A stretch of DNA of 54,497 nt from positions 1-54,497 of the forward strand of contig CAYMFF010000009.1 of assembly GCA_964389575.1 (NCBI GenBank). The letters are read 5' to 3'. Both the position numbers and the translations under genes were made by a program. Within the stretch, counting starts at the first letter, position 1, and every line of letters begins with the position of its first letter. Shown here piece by piece: positions 51,381 to 54,497 of this stretch. The notes under the pieces were generated by a model. The model did not search any database. It worked only from the letters and a program-made list of their open reading frames with translations, and was not told where the DNA came from. Source of the stretch: JAGNRR01 sp964389575 (GTDB lineage: Bacteria; Bacteroidota; Bacteroidia; Chitinophagales; Chitinophagaceae).

Positions 51381-51397
51381 TCCCGCCAAAGGCGGGA
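51381..51397. repeat. Short perfect hairpin tcccgcc-aaa-ggcggga
   Basis: A 7-bp GC-rich stem with a triloop in the gap between GNAT and ALDH genes. No T tract on either side, so it is not a standard terminator; a small interspersed palindrome is more likely. Confidence 0.55.
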
Positions 51398-51470
51398 CAA
51401 CATGACAAGAGTCCTAATTTGTAAGTCCAAAAATTCTGTCTTGCAACACTTTAGACGCACACATTTTTCA

Positions 51471-51505
51471 TCACTTTTCACTTTTCACTTTTCACTTTTC
51501 ACTTA
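51471..51505. repeat. Heptanucleotide tandem repeat (tcacttt), nearly five copies
   Basis: Bases 51471-51504 are tcacttt repeated four times plus a partial fifth. They end three bases before the ALDH stop codon, and the GNAT start codon is about 145 bases away. It is intergenic, so any effect of copy-number change would be on expression only. Confidence 0.85.
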
Positions 51506-51507
51506 AG

Positions 51508-52950
51508 TTAAATCTGCACGCAAACATTCTTAGGTTCGGTAAAAAAGTTCAAAGCATTCCAACCGCCTTCGCGACCTACTCCACTATTTTTCATACCACC
51601 AAAAGGCGTTCGCAAATCACGAAGCAACCAACAATTTACCCAAATAATGCCACTTTTAATTTGTTGCGCCATGCGATTAGCTCGGCTGATATCTTGTGTC
51701 CAAACAGAACAAGCTAAACCATAGTCACTCGCATTCGCTAATTGCAAGGCCTCTTCTTCATTCTCAAAAGATTGTAGTGTGACCACCGGGCCGAATATCT
51801 CTTCTTGATTTGTTCTACAATCCGGTCCTAAACCTTCTATTATAGTTGGCTGAATAAATAATCCATTTTCGTTTTCTCCATCTAACTTCACGGCCTGGCC
51901 ACCTAATAAAATATCACCGCCTTCTTCTTTGGCTAATTGAATACAACTTAATATTTTATCAAAATGTAACTTGCTAACTACAGCACCTTGCTGCGTAGTA
52001 TCCTCCAACGGATTGCCCACTTTTAATTTTGAAGCTCGTTCAATAAATTCAGTTTTGAACTTTTCATAAACAGATTTCTCTACCAAAATCCGACTGCCGC
52101 ATAGACATATTTGACCTTGATTTGCAAAAGATGAATGAATAATTGTTTTCATCATTTTGTCCCAATCACAATCAGCAAAAACTAAGGCTGGATTTTTACC
52201 ACCCAGCTCCAACGATAATTTTTTAAACATAGGGGATGCAACACTGGCAATCTGAGAACCTGCTCTCGTGCTACCCGTAAAAGAAATAGCTTTAATATCT
52301 GGATGCTTCACGATTTCACTTCCGCACTGAACACCATCACCGTGCAAGATATTGAGAACCCCCTTTGGCAGTCCAGCTTCGGCACAAATCTGACTAAATA
52401 AAAAAGCCGTTACCGGAGTCACTTCACTTGGCTTAGCAATAACACAATTCCCAGCGGCCAAGGCCGGTGCAATTTTCCAAGTGAATAAATACAAAGGTAA
52501 ATTCCAAGGTGAGATACAACCCACAACACCAATCGGTTCGCGCAAGGTATAATTAATTGCTCGGTCACCCATACTATGACTTTCAGATGCGTAGTGCATA
52601 ATACCCGTTGCAAAAAATCGCATATTATCAGCAGCTCTGGGTATATCTACTCGCTTTGCTAATTTTAATGGTTTACCATTATCAGTTGTTTCGGCTAAAG
52701 CAAGCTCATCCAATTTTGATTCTATCGCATCAGCAATTTTATTCATGATACGAAAACGTTCTTCTGTTGTGGTTTTACTCCAGCTGACAAATGCCTTTTG
52801 AGCAGCCTCAACGGCATAGCTCACATCCGATGCTGTGCTCATGGGTATCGTCCCGATAGATTTACCAGTAGCAGGATTTATGTTCTCAACGGATTGACCT
52901 TTTGTTGGGTTTAAAAACTCGCCATTGATATAATTTTTTATCTCGTACAT
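51508..52950 (-). CDS. Aldehyde dehydrogenase, ALDH8-like (2-aminomuconate/2-hydroxymuconate semialdehyde type)
   Basis: NAD-dependent aldehyde oxidation. Asn150 in PWN, Glu248 in LELGGKNPA and the nucleophile Cys282 in NQGQICLC are all present. The sequence is strikingly close to the ALDH8/AMSDH branch: DIPRAADNMRFFA, LREPIGVVGCISPWNLPLYL, FANQGQICLCGSRI and CWLLRDLRTPFGGMKNSG. That branch oxidises 2-aminomuconate semialdehyde in tryptophan (kynurenine) breakdown, or a similar ring-cleavage product. At 480 aa the length is normal. It follows an SDR gene after 28 bases; the same kind of pairing is common in Bacteroidota kynurenine clusters, but the other enzymes are not in the window. Confidence 0.83.
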   Translation of the reverse strand: MYEIKNYINGEFLNPTKGQSVENINPATGKSIGTIPMSTASDVSYAVEAAQKAFVSWSKTTTEERFRIMNKIADAIESKLDELALAETTDNGKPLKLAKRVDIPRAADNMRFFATGIMHYASESHSMGDRAINYTLREPIGVVGCISPWNLPLYLFTWKIAPALAAGNCVIAKPSEVTPVTAFLFSQICAEAGLPKGVLNILHGDGVQCGSEIVKHPDIKAISFTGSTRAGSQIASVASPMFKKLSLELGGKNPALVFADCDWDKMMKTIIHSSFANQGQICLCGSRILVEKSVYEKFKTEFIERASKLKVGNPLEDTTQQGAVVSKLHFDKILSCIQLAKEEGGDILLGGQAVKLDGENENGLFIQPTIIEGLGPDCRTNQEEIFGPVVTLQSFENEEEALQLANASDYGLACSVWTQDISRANRMAQQIKSGIIWVNCWLLRDLRTPFGGMKNSGVGREGGWNALNFFTEPKNVCVQI

Positions 52951-52978
52951 AGTAGTTTTTACTATTTAATAATACATT

Positions 52979-53752
52979 CTAAATTGAACCTGTTCGCCCT
53001 CCATCTACACAAATGCTTTGTCCTGTGACATAAGATGCCGAGGGTGATGAAAGAAATGCTATCATGTTCGCGATTTCTTCTGGTTGCCCAAAACGATTCA
53101 TTGGTATCACAGACAACATACCTTTTTCTACCTCACTGTACTCTTTACTAAGTTTATTAGATTTGTTTTCAATAATACTTTTTAAACGGCCGGTTTCTGT
53201 AGCTCCTGGCAAAACATTATTCACGGTAATTCCAAATGCGGCCAGTTCGTTTGCCATCGTTTTAGACCAACTTGCAACAGCGCCCCGAGTTGTATTGCTA
53301 ACCCCTAAACCATTTAATGGAATTTTTACTGATGTAGAAATCACATTTACAATACGTCCATAATGATCCTTTTTCATTCCTTCCATTACTGCAGTGGCTA
53401 TAATGTGATTACAAATTAAATGCTGATTATAGGCAAGCAAAAAAGCATCAGTTTGTGCTTCTGATATTTTTCCCGCCGGAGGACCTCCAGTATTATTTAC
53501 TAGAATATGAATGTTTTCTTTAGCTACTAAATCATCCATTACTTTTCTTACTTCCTCAGGCTTCGAAAAATCAGCAGCGATAAAATCATGTTGTTCGCCT
53601 AGTTCCTTTGCTCTCGCTTCAAGTTTATCTGCACTGCGTGAAAACAAAATGCACCGAGCACCCATGGCCGCAAGCGCTTGCGCACTGGCCCAACCAATTC
53701 CTTGTGTACTTCCACAAACTAATGCTGTTTTCCCTTTTAGATTTAAATCCAT
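52979..53752 (-). CDS. Short-chain dehydrogenase-like protein lacking the Tyr/Lys catalytic pair
   Basis: Starting at 53752 (MDLNLKGKTALVCGSTQGIG) it is a 257-aa SDR with a good nucleotide-binding motif (GSTQGIG, 14-20), VNNTGG (85-90) and Ser139 in VIST. The place of the catalytic Y-x-x-x-K reads S-N-T-T-R (152-156), so Tyr and Lys are Ser and Arg. This is typical of the BKR_like_SDR_like branch, whose chemistry is not settled. The 3' half (PMNRFGQPEEIANMIAFLSS, CVDGGRTGSI) is otherwise normal. Ten extra codons upstream of 53752 lie partly inside the promoter and are not used. Confidence 0.85.
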   Translation of the reverse strand: MDLNLKGKTALVCGSTQGIGWASAQALAAMGARCILFSRSADKLEARAKELGEQHDFIAADFSKPEEVRKVMDDLVAKENIHILVNNTGGPPAGKISEAQTDAFLLAYNQHLICNHIIATAVMEGMKKDHYGRIVNVISTSVKIPLNGLGVSNTTRGAVASWSKTMANELAAFGITVNNVLPGATETGRLKSIIENKSNKLSKEYSEVEKGMLSVIPMNRFGQPEEIANMIAFLSSPSASYVTGQSICVDGGRTGSI

Positions 53753-53758
53753 ATTTGA

Positions 53759-53790
53759 CAAATATATGAAAATGAATAGCAATTATTCAA
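53759..53790 (-). promoter_or_regulatory. Promoter of the SDR-ALDH unit, TTG-N21-TATATTTG
   Basis: On the minus strand TTG is at 53790-53788 and TATATTTG at 53766-53759, 21 bases apart. Only six bases separate the -7 box from the ATG at 53752, predicting a near-leaderless mRNA. Confidence 0.65.
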
Positions 53791-53791
53791 G

Positions 53792-53799
53792 TACCTTCG
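53792..53799 (+). promoter_or_regulatory. -7-like box TACCTTCG before the right-edge barrel gene
   Basis: TACCTTCG differs from TAnnTTTG in one base and ends 18 bases before the ATG at 53818. It lies back to back with the SDR promoter. Confidence 0.3.
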
Positions 53800-53817
53800 A
53801 GCTAGAAACTATTATTC

Positions 53818-54492
53818 ATGCACAAGCTTTTTTATTGCTTCCTATTCATACTTTTTGGCGCGAGTATTCCGTCTTTTGCACAACAACATTTGGTAGAATT
53901 TCACACTAATTTTATCGGCTCAGTACATAATAGTCAAACGACTTCTGCTAAACCGATTAGTGAATTTGGAATAAATGTACAGCGCCAAATGTTTCCCAGA
54001 ACCTATGCTGTAATTGGCTTGCAAGGCAACACTAGAAATTATCAAGAAAAATCTACTGATACCTTGAACGAATTCACGGGTAACTTAAAGTATAATCAAT
54101 GGATGGCATTGGTCGGTGTTCGTCATTTCTTCCGACAAGAAATTTTGTACACTTTTAATTATTTTACTGAATTTGATTTTACGTATACCCGATTGAATAC
54201 CAAAGGTGTGTATGAGGGTGGTAATTTTGGATCGGCCTATTACAACTATAAAAGATTTAAAGGAATGGGTATCGCCCTCAAGCTAGGCGGTCTTTATCAT
54301 TTTTATTCGCCATGGTATGTAGCCGCCAACGTTGCACTTTATGTAAATGGCGGTATAGAAGGCGAAAAATCAGATTATACCATACTTCCAGAAACCGAAC
54401 CGATTATTGAAAAAGAAGATTTGATAAATAATCAAACTATACCACGTGCGGCCTTTGAAATTCGCGTAGGTTATCGTTTTAATTATTACTAA
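53818..54492 (+). CDS. Outer-membrane beta-barrel protein, 224 aa
   Basis: A signal peptide (MHKLFYCFLFILFGASIPSFAQ) is followed by a series of aromatic, alternating strands such as YAVIGLQGNTRNYQ, WMALVGVRHFFRQ, TFNYFTEFDFTYTRL and WYVAANVALYVNG. The end is AFEIRVGYRFNYY, the aromatic C-terminal strand expected for Bam recognition. The size fits an 8- to 10-strand barrel. No closer family is recognised. The gene is complete, with the stop codon five bases before the window edge. Confidence 0.78.
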   Translation: MHKLFYCFLFILFGASIPSFAQQHLVEFHTNFIGSVHNSQTTSAKPISEFGINVQRQMFPRTYAVIGLQGNTRNYQEKSTDTLNEFTGNLKYNQWMALVGVRHFFRQEILYTFNYFTEFDFTYTRLNTKGVYEGGNFGSAYYNYKRFKGMGIALKLGGLYHFYSPWYVAANVALYVNGGIEGEKSDYTILPETEPIIEKEDLINNQTIPRAAFEIRVGYRFNYY

Positions 54493-54497
54493 CCAGT

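Noticed and set aside
1..54497. tRNA, rRNA or riboswitch
   Set aside because: Reading through the gaps showed no cloverleaf or known aptamer core. A covariance search (tRNAscan-SE, Infernal with Rfam) would be decisive and could not be run.

Overview
The window comes from a low-GC Bacteroidota chromosome. The gene content shows this: a complete gliding-motility / type IX secretion (T9SS) motor operon gldKLMN, three proteins with T9SS type A C-terminal sorting domains, uppS-bamA-ompH-ompH in the Bacteroidota order, a TonB-dependent receptor with a carboxypeptidase-like N-domain, six-S1-domain rpsA, Bacteroidota DUF families, and promoters of the TTG ... TAnnTTTG type. The order or family cannot be fixed from these genes. 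No tRNA, rRNA, CRISPR array, prophage or plasmid function was seen. Most of it reads as core chromosome.

Layout. 1-308 is the 3' end of pnp. 379-2049 is a small accessory island: an unrecognised gene, a dense hairpin cluster and a REP-associated tyrosine transposase (RAYT) bracketed by REP-like units. 2050-3687 holds two convergent lipoprotein genes. 3852-8484 is the envelope operon uppS, bamA and two ompH/skp chaperones, followed by rpsA (8737-10692). 10801-16857 (minus) carries a von Willebrand A protein, the N-terminal half of a split transketolase and a secreted M36-like metallopeptidase. 16999-21801 (minus) is gldK-gldL-gldM-gldN with a clear promoter. 22232-24418 (minus) is korB with two small envelope genes. 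24619-27072 is a TonB-dependent receptor. 27210-30632 (minus) pairs a thioredoxin-fold protein with a two-domain parvulin isomerase. 30758-33516 is rlmD, a Nudix hydrolase and a short-chain dehydrogenase (SDR).

33541-38411 (minus) holds two tandem paralogous T9SS-secreted repeat proteins. 38500-42331 (minus) is an alpha/beta hydrolase, an M28 peptidase, a sugar-kinase-like phosphotransferase and a stand-alone RapZ C-terminal domain. 42422-45493 (minus) holds an OmpP1/FadL-type barrel and a remarkable Gly/Trp-rich plus Ser/Arg-rich exported protein. 45755-48635 is proS with three small membrane-protein genes. Then come a PDZ-only periplasmic protein, an exported protein of unknown function, a GNAT acetyltransferase, a probable kynurenine-type pair (SDR and ALDH8-type dehydrogenase), and an outer-membrane barrel at the right edge.

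The genes fit together mainly around the envelope. UppS supplies the lipid carrier for the wall, BamA and Skp-like chaperones build outer-membrane proteins, the parvulin and thioredoxin proteins assist periplasmic folding, and GldKLMN powers export of CTD-bearing cargo, three examples of which are encoded here. The strongest unusual signal is the RAYT locus. Three two-hairpin units share one geometry: a 5-bp hairpin, a 14-nt linker with CTATTC at the same place, a 10-bp triloop hairpin, then ATAG. Stem sequences differ by compensating changes. Other points of interest are a probable non-ATG start for the vWA protein, a kinase/RapZ-domain gene pair joined by TAATG, the SR-like low-complexity protein with a 102-bp tandem repeat, and several promoters so close to the start codon that near-leaderless mRNAs are predicted.
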